In this document: positions 11,208-21,073 of the stretch, piece after piece
Layout: each line of letters starts with the position of its first letter
Numbering within the stretch: the stretch's first letter is position 1
Assembly: GCA_037367355.1 (NCBI GenBank)
Contig: CM074701.1
Coordinates: forward strand, 434,001 to 498,000
Length of the DNA stretch: 64,000 bases
Source: Neoscytalidium dimidiatum
Taxonomy: Eukaryota; Ascomycota; Dothideomycetes; Botryosphaeriales; Botryosphaeriaceae
Direction: 5' to 3'
Made by a program: the position numbers and the translations under genes
The notes under the pieces: generated by a model
The model's database searches: none
Told to the model about the DNA's origin: nothing
The model's input: the letters and a program-made list of their open reading frames with translations, nothing else

Positions 11208-11578
11208 ACGGGTCTTTCTTTTTGTGTGTGTGTTTTTTGTTTTTTTCTGTGTCAAGGGGAACGGGCGGTTAGTAGGGTAGCGCGGAGGCTGTGGGGGACG
11301 GCGTAAATTGCATGATGTCGCTCTCGGAACGGGGGAGGGGGAATACGGGATGTTTGGCAGTTTTCTTACAGTGGAGGGAGTTTTGTCTTTGCCGTGGCGT
11401 TTGTTTGCGTGTCGATTCGTTGGCTGCGAAGGCTTGATACTACTACGCGTCCCTAGGAAGCAAGCAAATGAGAAGTCCATTGCCCTACGTATGATCTTTT
11501 GCGCGCCTTGCGGCTAGACTTTAGTCTATTCCCCTTGTCGTCCGCTCCGCACGCTACCATCCCACCCCTCCATTCTCA
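11208..11578. other. Convergent intergenic between BTB and HAD genes
   Basis: The shared 3' region of two tail-to-tail genes. It holds T-rich stretches (tttgtgtgtgtgttttttg) near 11218-11248 that suit polyadenylation. No gene. Confidence 0.6.
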
Positions 11579-12978
11579 CTACGGCCGCTTCAGCGCCTCC
11601 TCCGCCTGGGCCCGCGTGTCGGGCTCCTCGTCGCCCTGCCCGATCTGCCCCACGAAGCCGTTCTCGAGAATCTCGATGAGCTCGTCAAGCCTGATCTTCC
11701 GGCATCAGCATACGCACTCCGATACCGAAGTCCCGATCCAACACTCCTTCTCCACGTGAAGAAAAATCGGAGAGGCCAAGAAGGCAAACAAAAAAAAAAG
11801 AAAAAAGAAAAATACACGTACCTCCTAACGCACAGATCCGTATGCTCATGCGCCGCCAGATGCGCGTTCGCCTCGTTGACCAGCAGCACGGTCGCGGCGC
11901 CCGCGCGATGGCCCGCCGTCATGTCGTCCAGGCTGTCGCCGACCATGATCAGCCCCGCACCGGCAGCAGCAGCATCGCCGCCGCCGTTTTCGTCCCCCGC
12001 CAACCCCCACGTCGCGGCGATGTGCAGGATGCCGGCGGGGTCGGGTTTCGGGGGCCGGAAGTCGCGGGTGACGATGGGGTGGAACTTGTGGCCGGCGAGG
12101 AAGCGGGTGAGGAGGTGGTTGACCGGGGTGCTGGTTGTCGTTTTTTCCCGCGTTAGTTTTGAGGGTAGCTCGTCCTCAAAAAAGGGAGGAGCAATAGGAA
12201 ATGGATGTTTCGTGCAGAAGGGGTTTTTCTCTTCTCGAGGAGACTAGAGAGGGTTGAAGGGTGAGAGGGAAAGGAAAAGACAGGACGCACTCAAAATTCC
12301 GCGTACAGATTCCCTTGGGGATGCCTCGGTCGTCGAGGTAGTCCATCAGCTGGACGAGCCCGGCTTGCGGTTTCTGCGACGCCATGGCGCGGCGCTCGAT
12401 GGCGCGGATCTTCTCGAAGGCGGGCTCCTGCTCCGCGGGGGGGAGGTCGTAGATGTGGTCGAGGATGTCGGTTTTCTTGTCGATGCCGAGGGCGGCTCTG
12501 ATATTGGGCCGTATTTTTTTGAGCGGTTGTTTCTGACATAGTTGGGATTGATGACGATAATCGGGCTCTTACCTCATCTCCCCGAACATGTAATTCTGCG
12601 GTTCACCTATTTCCCACCATTAGCACCTAAATGACATTTTCGAGAGGTCTGCTCTCCAATGAAGATGCAGGAAAGTGCCGAGAAAAGGCATTCCGTCAAA
12701 CAGAACAACAGGCAAAGACGCTAAAGCTCAGACATGGTCGAAGAGACTTCTTCCCACGCCTCCTCTTACTCCCGAAATGCGCACGATCCATAACAACAGA
12801 AAAGAAGATAAAGAATAAACGAAATTAATAAACGAAATCAGAATTACTCACACAACGTCCCATCCACATCGAACACCACGCCCCTCAACTTCGGCAACGA
12901 GCCCGCACCTGCCTTCTCCGGGTTCAGCGGCGCAAACGTCCTCGGCTCGTCTCTTCCAAGCTGTTGCCGATCCGCCAT
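11579..12978 (-). CDS. HAD-superfamily phosphatase
   Basis: Minus-strand exons are 12852-12978, 12573-12606, 12291-12497, 11822-12130 and 11579-11690; they sum to 262 residues. All four HAD motifs are present: FDVDGTLC (nucleophile Asp), GICTRN (Thr), RPPKPDP (Lys) and MVGDSLDDMTAG (metal Asp pair). The alpha-helical cap between motifs I and II is short. Relatives are small soluble phosphatases (yeast YOR131C type) of unsettled substrate. The second exon is only 34 bp and carries PQNYMFGEM, conserved in relatives, which supports the splicing. The first intron is long at 245 bp. An open frame continues upstream of ATG 12978 and could add an Arg/Ser-rich mitochondrial-type leader. Confidence 0.85.
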
Positions 12979-13825
12979 GATCCTGCCTCTTCCAATAGCC
13001 GTTCCAAGACCGCGCTGATGACGTTCGCTCTGTCTTTTGGCCGTGAGCAGCAGGAGTCGTGGTGGTGACGAAGTAGCACGGCTACAAGACGGGAAAGTGG
13101 GGGCGGACGTGGTGCTTGAAGCCCGCGGACGATTATACGCTGTTCTGGTACAGACGCGACGTAGAGGAGTAGGAAGTTCGAGCGGCCGTGTTAGCAATTG
13201 ATGTCTCCAAGACACGTGCGGAAGCGAGGGCATCATATGGGGGAGGCACGGAGAGGTTGATTGGTGAAATGGGAAGATAGGTGAAATCTGAGGTCCACCT
13301 GAAAGCTTCAACATGATAGGCTCCCACTATGAGCCCCGCTTTACTCAATTCGATCATGGCATTGGCTGAGCACATTTAACTTGCCAGACCTGGCGGGGTA
13401 TCGCTTTCGTCATTGGAAGAGAGTTTCGACAGCAAATCGTCTAGAATCGGCGAACAAATCATGATTTTGGACATCATATCTCAACTACGTCAAAACCGAG
13501 ATTTAATCAAGGACTCAATTTCATTGACAAACTATGTTGAGAGAGGAAAGAAGACCGTTAGAAAAAAAGTACCCGTATCCCTTGCCCATCGTTCCCGATC
13601 CATAAGCATCATAAGGAGTGTGTGCGCATGATTGTTTCCCGTCCCACGTCAGGGCAAGGGTTTAACCATTCGAGTTAGCCAAAGCGCCATTAGCCATCCA
13701 GAGAACATACACGCCGAAGTTAGTAGAGAAGAGCAGGACGTTGAAAATGAAGAACTATCGGCCTGATGCAACACAACCGCACCCAGCCCAGACTCTGTCT
13801 GGTTTCACGCTTTTCAGATCTTTCT
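12979..13825. other. Intergenic: HAD-gene promoter and NBR1 3' region
   Basis: No gene supported. The left third is open in the HAD frame and could be 5' leader or an N-terminal extension (Ser/Arg-rich). The rest is AT-richer spacer and the 3' untranslated region of the leftward NBR1 gene. Confidence 0.55.
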
Positions 13826-16800
13826 TCACGCAGGGAATTCCGAGTCACTAGCATCAAGCACGTCGTACTCCTCATCGGTGAGGAATCCATCATCGCTGGA
13901 AACAAGGTCGACAGTCTCGGCATCCTCAAAGATCTCGCCCTCGTCACGGACCGAGCCGGTGGCGACCGTAGTCCTATCGACTTCAACTGGCGTGCTGGAA
14001 ACGTGAGTGCTGTTCACTGGAGACTCCTTCTCAAGCGTAGGGAAAATCATCTGGCTACCCTCCGAAGCAGACTCCGACTTGACTTCGGGCTCCTTCTTGA
14101 CGGCGGCCTCCGAAGACTCGGCTTCAGGGACGTCCTCAACGGTGGGCTTAGGAGGGGTAGGCGTTGAGGCAGCAGCACGCTCGGCCTGCTTCTGAGCAAG
14201 CTCAGCCCTGAGAACCTTCTGGCGCTGCTTCATCTGCTCCTGTGCCTCGTGCAGCCTCTGCATGCGGCTAACCATCGCCTGCATGGCCTCACGCTGGAGC
14301 GCACGCGTGTTTTCCGTCTCCTGGACCCTCGACTGACGACGCTCGCGCAACTCCCGCAGGCGGGCCAGAGTACGCTCGGCATCTGAAGAGTGAGGCGACT
14401 CAACGGGAAGAGGAGTAGGGATGGGCTTGGTGGTCTCGATGTGGCACCACAGCCTGTGGCCGAAAGGAGCACCCTCAGCAGTCTTGAGGCGCCAGTACGA
14501 AATGCAAACACCCTCGCGAGCAGGAGCCTTCATCAAGACGCTGAAAGAGATCTCCTCTCCAGGCTGGACAACACGACCGATGACATTGCTCTCGGTAGCC
14601 TCGGCGATGTCGATCGTGCTGCAGGGGTGCTCGTTGTTCACGTTGAGCATGTTGTCGCCACCAACATAGCGAACAGAGCAGCCAGCCGGCCAAGCGTGAG
14701 GGCCGGGGTTGCGAAGAGTCCAGACCTGCAGAAACTTGGAGTTGGCTGGAATCTTGGTTCCGTCGCAGATTGTATCGCGGATGAAATGAGCATTGAGCTC
14801 AGTCGGCGAAACACACCTCTCCTGGGCAGGCTCTGGAGCCTTGTCGAGAGTAGCCTTGGCAAGCAGGTCGGCGACCCGAATCTTCTCATCAATGGGCTCA
14901 GCAAGAAGGTCCTTGATCTGGACCTTGGCGGACTTGCCCGAGATGTCCTCGCTGGGCTTCAGATCCGCAATGGTGCGGACCTGGGTGGCAGCGTTGGCAG
15001 AAGCCATGGAACACCTCCTAACAGAAGTGTCGCCGAGGTTTGGGAGAGGAGCACCGTTCTTGTCCTCGCCCATGGTAGTAACGCTGACATTCCTGACCGG
15101 GGTCTTGAACTTGATAACCGGGTGGGTGCGGTTGTGGCGGTTGCTCGGGTGCGCCTCGCAGTTGGCACAGAAGTCAGTGTCGTAGCAGACAGCACACTTG
15201 TAACGAATGCCATGGATGTAGGACTGGTTCATCTTGTCCTTGCACAGAGGGCCGTCGCAGTAAATGCCAAAGTGGCGAACCGTGTAGCTGCGCGGCTCAG
15301 GGAGAGGATCGAAGATAGGAACGAAACGGTGCGAGGGATGCGATTGCTTAGCATTCTTGATGCACTCGGCGCAGTAATCCCAGTCGGGGCAGTTCAAGCA
15401 CTTGTGGCGGACGCCATAAATGAACTATACTCGTGTTAATGGACAGAGAAAAGAAATATTGCAAAGAACCAATGCTTACCTTATCGCAACCATCGCATAC
15501 GGCAGCATGACGGACATTGCGGCCCGGAGCGCACAAGAACTCAGCCAGAGGGCCAATTGTGGCGCCAGGAGTCGCAGGCTTGAAAGCGTGGCCGGGATGG
15601 TGACCATGCTGAGAACCGACATGGCACGACATGCAGAGGTCAAAGTCCTCGCAGTCAACGCAGGTAACAAAGTTGGATTCAGGGAAAACCTTGACGCAGG
15701 AGTTGCAGGTACGAGTGGGCTGCTCTGGCTCCTCGAACTCAGCTTTCCTCTCAGCCATAAACTTCTCAGTAGTGAAGGCACCGGGCATTTCTTTCTCTTC
15801 AGCCTCCGTCTTGATCTCGGGCTGTGCCTCAGCCTTAGGCTCGTTCTTGAGCTTGGGAGCAACCCTCTCAGTAGTGCTGTTGGTGACCTTGCCATTCTTG
15901 ATGAAACGCTTGATGAGCCAGTGACCCTCACCGGGGCAGTGGTGGCCAGACGCAACGCAATTCTCGCAGAGGTCGTAGTCACCCTCATCGCAGATGCTGC
16001 AATGGTAGTGCTCGTTGGACATAGGCTTGTCACAAGCATTGCAGTAGACCGACCACGAGAAGAAGCCGCTCATAGCTTCGGCCCGAGACTCGTTGGGGGG
16101 CTGGGAGAAGAAGTCTGGCTCAGTTAGACTTGACTAAGCGAAAGACTGGGGGCAGTTCTTACTCTGGTTCGCAAGGAAGGGATCGGGGACTGGTGCCTCG
16201 CCTTCGGCATCCACCGGCTGCTCTTGCTTGGCAGAGGGAGCGGCCGGCATGGGAGGTGGGTTTGAGGCCCGCATGTTTGTCTTGTGGAAAGCCGGTAGCC
16301 TTGCGTAAGGGTATAGTGGAATAGTGCCGGTATGCGAGGGACCAGGTGGTGGTGGTGGTGGTGGTGGCTGGGTGGTGGGCTGAGGTTGAGGCTCAGGCTC
16401 CGACTGCTGGGGAAGGGCGGGTGCAGTGCGGACGGGCAGTGGAATGGGCGGCATGGTCTTGCCGGCATCCAGCATGGACTGCAGCGGGTCCATCGGAGGC
16501 TTCTGCAGCTGGTCTTCGACAATGGTGGCGCGAAGGCGGAGCTTCAACTTGGCCTTGGCGGCACGGAAGAGCGTCTTGTAGACCTGTGGGTTCTCGGGGT
16601 CGAGGGTGATGTAAGCGCCGGCGCTGTCGGAGAAGCGCTCGAAGACGACTTCCTGATCGGAAGGGATATTGAGGAGTTGGCGGAGCTAGAGAATGACGGA
16701 AGGATTAGCTGAGGTGGTCGGAATGGTCGGCGGAGGGAGCTAGCTATCAGCAAGGCTCGGGCGCGCGGCTAGCATCCCAAGCAAGCTCGCTGGTCACTCA

Positions 16801-16924
16801 CCTTGGCAGGCAGCACGCCGGCACCGAGGTCGCGCATGGGGATCTTGAACTTCCTGTTGCTCCCTTGGATGGAGATCTTGATGGTGATGAGGGTGTCCAT
16901 GGTGACGGGCACGGTGGTAGCCAT
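13826..16924 (-). CDS. nbr1: NBR1-type selective autophagy receptor (PB1, four ZZ, FW domain)
   Basis: Minus-strand exons 16802-16924, 16163-16685, 15480-16114 and 13826-15424 sum to 959 residues. The order is: PB1-like domain (about 9-95, starting LITIKISIQG); a Pro-rich linker with an eight-Pro run; four ZZ zinc fingers (near 239, 353, 422 and 480, for example CNACDKPMSNEHYHCSIC and CDGCDKFIYGVRHKC); an Nbr1 four-tryptophan domain (about 640-755: VWTLRNPGPHAWPAGC, later SYWRLKTAEG and HRLWCHIE); a coiled coil rich in R/E/Q; and an acidic tail. EEYDVL near the end fits a LIR/AIM Atg8-binding motif (aromatic-x-x-Leu after acids). In filamentous fungi NBR1 links cargo such as peroxisomes to Atg8. 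The four ZZ plus FW architecture makes the identification strong; the LIR assignment is inference. Confidence 0.93.
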
Positions 16925-17709
16925 GGTGCAAACGCGGCAGCCTTGAGCAGCCGGGGCGGAGGCGGTGACTGGAACGGTGACGTAGGGGGAACGCGACGCT
17001 GCTGCTTCGAAGCCTCGCCGGCGGGGCGTCGAGGTGTCGGGGTGCGAGAGCTGGCAGGAGAGCTCTTTCGGCGGCGGGGTAGAGGAGGAAGAAGCTGAGG
17101 GTGTGGGGAGGGAGTGAGGTGAGGATGGGAGGAGGTAGCCTGGCGAAGAGAGGAGCTCGGGCGGCTTAGCGCGGTCGGATGTAGTCAGCTCCCCCAGCTG
17201 TGATACCCGGGACGGCTTGGCCAAGGCACCAGTGACCGGTGAGATCAGGATATGTATCAGCACCAAACAGAAGCTTCCGCACCGAGTTCTCTTTGCCGCT
17301 GATGAAGGGATGCAGTCCTGGTGTTGCCTCGTCTTTGAGCCGCGTCCGCGGGTACGCGTCAGGCACTCCAGCTGCACCTTTGGTGACGGCCGAGCAAACA
17401 GCGATAAGAATCACGTGCAGTGGCGGCAATCACAAGCGCCCTTGTGCTTCACTTTCCGCGCCTTCCTCTGCCGGCAGCCGGCCGAAATCTCTCATTTCTA
17501 TGCTGGTGATTTGCTCGCCTGCGCTGGGTGTGACAGCGCATGATCTGCGAGCGGTGCTGGCGCCTTTGCACCCCGGCTGCCAGCATATACTCTCCGCTCA
17601 AGCAAATAACACTCCTCAACCGCCTGCAGCGCCCGTTTCGGGCGGCGTCTGCAGCACGGGCATTCCGTAGCTATCAGGCAGAATCACGACTACGTCAACC
17701 AGGCAGCGC
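16925..17709. other. Intergenic: NBR1 promoter and prolyl-hydroxylase 3' region
   Basis: No gene supported. Immediately upstream of NBR1 is a Ser/Pro-coding-looking open stretch that is probably leader. The right part is the 3' end of the leftward prolyl 4-hydroxylase gene. Confidence 0.5.
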
Positions 17710-18680
17710 TCATAGCTCCGCCTGAGCCTGAGCCTGAGCCTTCTCCGCATCTTCGCTGCCGTCGCCTCCGTGGGCTTCGTGGCGGGCGGCGTCGTTTGCC
17801 GCCGCCTTCGGGTCGTATCCAGGCTGGTACCAGCTCCATATGTTGAGCCCGATCTTCGTCCCCGACCGCACAGGAAGACCGGCATGCCACGCCTCTTCGT
17901 ACGCGGAGCCGTCGGGGCGGAAGTTCTCCCAGTAAACGGCGTTGCCGCCAATCGGCTTGAAGGTGATGCCCTCGTTCTCGCTGTCATTGCAGTCGAGGAA
18001 CTCGCACCATCTTTTGTCAGCCGGCATTTCCAAGCGGGGGAAGTTGGTACCACCGCCGGTGCAGTTGCCATCCAGATAGACCATGAAGCTGGAGATGCGG
18101 CCGCCCCTCTGGATGTTGGTCGGGCCGTCGAAATGATGGACATAGTGGCCGCCAGGCCCGTAGCGCTGCGTCCAGAGCTTCTCGATGAAGGTGAACGGCC
18201 GCCAGCCCTGGAAAAGGCGAGCGCGCTCCTCGATACACTGGACCACGGTATCGCGCTCTATCTCGGCCTTCTCGGAAACGCGCACGCTTTCATCAAGCCG
18301 CTCCTCCCCTCCAGTCCATACGGTCGATGGCTTGAACTTATCCTCGCTGCATAGCGGTCAGGGTGTGGGAACATACGCACGCCTGTGGATGTGGCTCACC
18401 TGATATCAACCAAATGCTTGGCTTCATCGGCGCTCAGGAAGCTCGGAATGTAGATAACAAGCGGATCTCTGCTTAGAATATGAACACTGTATCCATGCTC
18501 AGGACAGATCAGGTTCTCGTCGGGAATAACTAGCCGGTCGGTCTTGGTGAAGGACTCGCCGACGTCTTCCGGAAGCGGTCCCCCGCCGAGGAAGATGCGT
18601 AGTAATGGCGATCCGACGAAAATGTAGCCTATGACGGTATAGAAGAAATACTTGAAGATGGAACCAATGCTAAGCTCCAT
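17710..18680 (-). CDS. Membrane-anchored prolyl 4-hydroxylase-like 2OG-Fe(II) dioxygenase
   Basis: Exons 18400-18680 and 17710-18346 (minus) give 305 residues. An N-terminal hydrophobic segment (IFKYFFYTVIGYIFVGSPLL, about 8-28) predicts a signal anchor, so the enzyme should face the ER lumen. The catalytic part begins with DPLVIYIPSFLSADEAKHL. It carries the iron ligands HxD in GHYVHHFDG (about 161-167) and a distal His in AWHAGLPV, followed by the 2-oxoglutarate-binding Lys in RSGTKIGLN. These are the hallmarks of the animal/plant-type P4H alpha catalytic domain. The substrate is unknown; fungal homologues are widespread although fungi lack classical collagen. The C-terminus is an A/Q/E repeat tail (AEKAQAQAQAEL). 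Confidence 0.88.
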
Positions 18681-19755
18681 GGCGATGGGCGGCTACCGGG
18701 GAACGGTTTGCTGATGCGAGAGGTCGGGCGACGTGTGCGAAGATTGCCCGTGCCGTGGACCTGCACGGAACCACGCAAACTCGACTCCGCCGTCTCCGCC
18801 GCCGCCAGCCCATTGCTTCAGGTCTCGTCAGTCTCGACAGGGCCGTGCTCAGTACTGACAAAAAGTACTGTCGACCTCGTCGCAACGCAGGGCGGGACAT
18901 GCCAGCTTCACTAAGTCCTGTAAAGAATCGTTTCCTTCGACACGCCACCGACTACCACGGCGAGCGTCAGGCCCTCAAATACGAGCAACCGAAGGCCAAG
19001 ATGCTGCGCTATGATTCGCCTCCACGTTGCGCGCGCGCTGTGAAACATCTGCATATTACATGGACAGGACGATCGCTCATGCACTGCACCAGAAGGCGCT
19101 GAGCTGTGACGGCCGCCAACTGCCATCGATCACAACTCAGCCGCATCGAGAATGACGTCGCTGCACAGATGCGAGATGCTGCTTGACAGGCGCAGGGTCG
19201 CGATCTCGCATAGCGCTAGATGAAGAAACACAGAGTGTGTAATGTACTGTACATGCGTGTTGTACCTCCTGTATTAAAGCTGCACTGTGCGCAAAAGCGC
19301 CGCAAGCGAGACGCGCTCCTCTTTTGACGGAGCGTTGGGCCGACGGCTGCTGGAGCTTCTTTACTCCACCTTTCTATTTGACACTGTTTCATTGTTTCAT
19401 GCCGGATCTGCCTTTCCGCCGAGCTTTCCTTTTTCAGGCACGGAGCTCCCCTTCAGTGCACGCGCTCCCCCCGCATCTACCATCCCAAGCCAAAGCCGAC
19501 GGAGACGACGGACACTAAGGCCAACGCTCTCTGCGGAAACATGCTCCTGCCATCTCCGTGCGCACAAAAGCCCTGTCATGGCGTCTTGGATTTATCCGAT
19601 CAGTCGGTCATCGAGAACGCTCCGGGTCTCCTTATATAGCCTGTATGCGACACTCTTAGACTGTTTCCTGCCGTGAGGGTCTGGTATCCGCCTATATCAT
19701 TCGTCTTGTCTTTGTCGTTTCCCTTTCTTGGCTCCCACTGTGACCTTCTTTCAAT
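18681..19755. other. Divergent promoter region (prolyl hydroxylase / GDSL esterase)
   Basis: About 1.1 kb with no supported gene, between two divergently read genes. The last 60 bp before the esterase ATG are pyrimidine-rich (ttgtctttgtcgtttccctttcttgg), a common fungal core-promoter or leader feature. Confidence 0.55.
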
Positions 19756-21073
19756 ATGACGAGAGTCTCTGCCTTGATCGCAGCTGCGCTGTCCGCCTCC
19801 GGCGCCCAGGCCTTCCCTGCTCCACGCCAGGCTAACGCCTCGTGGCCGGGATTCGCCGGTCTTCAGTACTGGTTTTCATTGTATATTAATTCCATCCCAC
19901 TTGCTCGTTGCAATTTGCTCATGAATCTGCAGCGGTGACAGCTACACCCAGACTGGCTTCGACGTGAATGGAACACAGCCAAGTGCTGCGAACCCCTTCG
20001 GGAACCCGGAGTACCCGTAAGCCATCTCTTTTGAACATGCATACCACGTTACCCTGACTGACATAATAAAAGCGGTTGGACTTCCTCCAAGTGAGCTCTA
20101 CCCGAATACTCAGCTGTTACTCTGTTGGATACTAATGGTCGTTTAGCGGCCCTAACTGGGTTGGCTATCTCACCTACAAGTACAATGCGTCTCTTCTCCA
20201 GACCTACAATCTAGCCTACGGTGGTGCCACTGTCGACAGCGCCTTGGTCCAACCTTACGCACCAACTGTGCTGTCGCTTAAGCAACAGATCCAGGACGAG
20301 TTCCTGCCAAAATACGGAGCATCCGGCGCCAGCAAGGTTTGGGAGAGCGATAACACACTCTTCAGTGTGTGGATTGGGATCAACGACGTTGGAAACAGCT
20401 ACTGGTCCCAAAACACCACCTTGATTGACGCTATCTTCACTGAGTATAGTGGGCTTGTGGAGCAGGTATTTCGCATTGCTCCCAGCTTGTTCTTCTACAA
20501 TTACTAAAGCCTTCCAGCTTTACACCAGCGGTGCTCGCAACTTCCTCTTCCTAAATGTTCCGCCCGTCGAGCGGTCGCCCCTTACCACCGGCCAAGGAAA
20601 TGATAGTGTCAACCTTGAGCGTACTGCCATCGCCGACTTCAACAAGCGAATCTCCAACCTTGCAACATCTCTCGGAGAGAAACACACCGACACCAGTATA
20701 TTTACTTTCGATACCTACACCCTCTTTAACCAGATTTTGGACGACCCAGCTAGCTACCCGCAGACGGCCGGCCTCAAGAACACCACCGCTTACTGCACCG
20801 ATTATGAAAAGTACGCATATTTTCGTGCCTCTTTCCCTCTATCGTACGTTTAATAAGATGTACTGACTGCTTAATTTCTGCAGCGGCACTTCGGAGCAAA
20901 ATACCACCAGCGCTGCTTGTGGCGTCCCTGTCAATGAGTACTTCTGGCTAAACTCTCTGCACCCGACTTTCCCGGTGCATGACGCAGTGGCTGCGGAGCT
21001 CTCGAAGCAGCTGAGTGCTTGTACGAATTGCACCTCCACCATTCGCAGACGGTGGCAGCAGCTGACTCATTAA
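19756..21073 (+). CDS. Secreted GDSL esterase (CE16-like acetylesterase)
   Basis: Exons 19756-19880, 19933-20016, 20073-20090, 20147-20465, 20518-20810 and 20884-21073 give 342 residues. The signal peptide is [27 protein letters not shown] blocks are visible: [10 protein letters not shown] (Ser), [12 protein letters not shown] (Gly), [10 protein letters not shown] (Asn) and LHPTFPVHD (His). FLFLNVPP and C-terminal cysteines also match the CE16 acetylesterase pattern. Such enzymes remove acetyl groups from hemicellulose oligomers outside the cell. Exon 3 is an 18 bp microexon (six codons) with good acceptor and donor sites, and it is needed to join frames. In the last block the residue three before the His is Asn (NSLH) rather than the usual Asp. 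Confidence 0.88.

Noticed and set aside
10434..11480. 348-codon minus-strand frame opposite the BTB gene
   Set aside because: Low-complexity Gly/Val/Arg antisense shadow without domains.
14390..15439. 349-codon plus-strand frame opposite NBR1
   Set aside because: Antisense to clearly conserved ZZ and FW coding sequence.
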